Below are positions 6,029 to 6,472 of a stretch of 6,472 bases of DNA, piece by piece. The notes below the pieces were generated by a model. The model did not search any database and was not told the origin of the DNA. It saw only the letters and a program-made list of their open reading frames with translations. The translations under genes and the position numbers were made by a program. The DNA comes from JAXHLG01 sp046497225 (lineage in GTDB: Bacteria; Patescibacteriota; Minisyncoccia; Moranbacterales; DUUL01): contig JAWOGA010000051.1 in the NCBI GenBank assembly GCA_046497225.1, forward strand, positions 1-6,472, written 5' to 3'. Position 1 is the first letter of the stretch. The number at the start of each line of letters is the position of its first letter.

Positions 6029-6472
6029 TTACTCCATAACCACAACCCCGCTAGCTTCAAAAGATTCTTTGTTAAAAATATTCTCGTTGGAGCTTACAAT
6101 CACTCTTTTCCCCTCCCCGATTTCTTGAAGAGTGATTTCTTGGGGAGATTCATTGTCGGATTGAGGAGGAGTTCCGATGAAAGTTTCTTCAGTAGCATTA
6201 ACTTTGGATTGCCAAGTAGTATCTTCGTATTGAAATTCTACGGTTAAGGAATTTTCTCCGGTGGATTTAACTAGCCCGTCCAAGCTTTTCACATCTTCGG
6301 CTTTGGGAGCTTTTGAAGCGGGAGTTTCTTCTTTTTGTTTTTCTTCAGTTTGGTTGTTGTCTGATTCTTCTTGTTGTTCCGCTTGATTATTTTCTTGCCG
6401 GGAGTTGTCTTGCTGATTAGATTCTTCTAGATTCTGCCTTTGAGTTAGGACATAAGCAAAAGCAAGGATTGC
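6029..6472 (-). CDS. Membrane-anchored protein with Q/N/E-rich linker and small beta-rich domain (N-terminus cut by window edge)
   Basis: The minus-strand frame is open from the window edge to TAA at 6029, giving 147 visible residues. The GTG at 6292 lies inside this open frame, so an 87-residue version starting there would be an artefact. The first visible residues, AILAFAYVLTQ, look like the end of a transmembrane anchor or signal peptide. They are followed by a disordered linker of about 47 residues (about 12-58) dominated by Gln, Glu, Asn, Asp and Lys. The C-terminal 87 residues alternate in a beta-rich way (LDGLVKSTGENSLTVEF, residues 64-80; GEGKRVIVSS further on; ending FEASGVVVME). The layout recalls the small beta-barrel DUF5666-type extracytoplasmic domains often seen in CPR bacteria, but I cannot confirm the family. 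It probably sits outside the cytoplasmic membrane; no catalytic motif is seen. Its own terminator follows. Confidence 0.8.
   Translation of the reverse strand, partial: AILAFAYVLTQRQNLEESNQQDNSRQENNQAEQQEESDNNQTEEKQKEETPASKAPKAEDVKSLDGLVKSTGENSLTVEFQYEDTTWQSKVNATEETFIGTPPQSDNESPQEITLQEIGEGKRVIVSSNENIFNKESFEASGVVVME

Noticed and set aside
6029..6292. Separate 87-residue gene starting at GTG 6292
   Set aside because: The same frame stays open upstream to the window edge through a typical linker and membrane anchor, so this is the C-terminal part of a longer gene.

Overview
The window is AT-rich bacterial DNA with compact genes, few Shine-Dalgarno (SD) sequences, and stop codons limited to TAA and TAG in the seven genes whose 3' ends are visible. 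Together with the gene content (short alpha-glucan phosphorylase, GT4 glycogen-synthase-like enzyme, small bacterial-PH membrane protein, Q/N/E-rich anchored beta-domain protein), this points to a Patescibacteria/CPR lineage, probably Parcubacteria-like. That placement is inferred from style and family knowledge, not from a marker gene.

Left part (1-3507): a glycogen/alpha-glucan module. A glycogen-synthase-type GT4 glycosyltransferase runs leftward off the window edge (C-terminus missing). It diverges from a complete GT35 alpha-glucan phosphorylase on the + strand. The 74-bp gap holds a good sigma70-type promoter for the phosphorylase, and its -10 lies in a perfect 12-bp palindrome that also offers a -10 to the opposite strand. 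Two small membrane-protein genes follow the phosphorylase closely on the + strand: a two-TM protein, and a bacterial PH (bPH_2/YdbS-like) protein whose frame is interrupted by one TGA where the family usually has tryptophan.

Middle (3508-3652): a convergent intergenic spacer made of short low-complexity direct repeats, with no clear hairpin terminator.

Right part (3653-6472): everything is on the minus strand. In transcription order: an N-terminally cut, membrane-anchored protein with a Q/N/E-rich linker and a small beta-rich domain; a hairpin terminator; an acyl carrier protein with a proper SD and its own terminator; a YihX-like HAD phosphatase; and an MscS-family mechanosensitive channel.

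How the genes fit together: the synthase and phosphorylase would build and degrade a storage glucan, the latter releasing glucose-1-phosphate. The nearby HAD protein resembles a family that includes a glucose-1-phosphate phosphatase, but the link is only suggestive. MscS, ACP and the surface protein look like separate housekeeping or envelope functions. No tRNA, rRNA, CRISPR, insertion sequence or clearly new system is visible. The most unusual items are the in-frame TGA and the symmetric divergent promoter.
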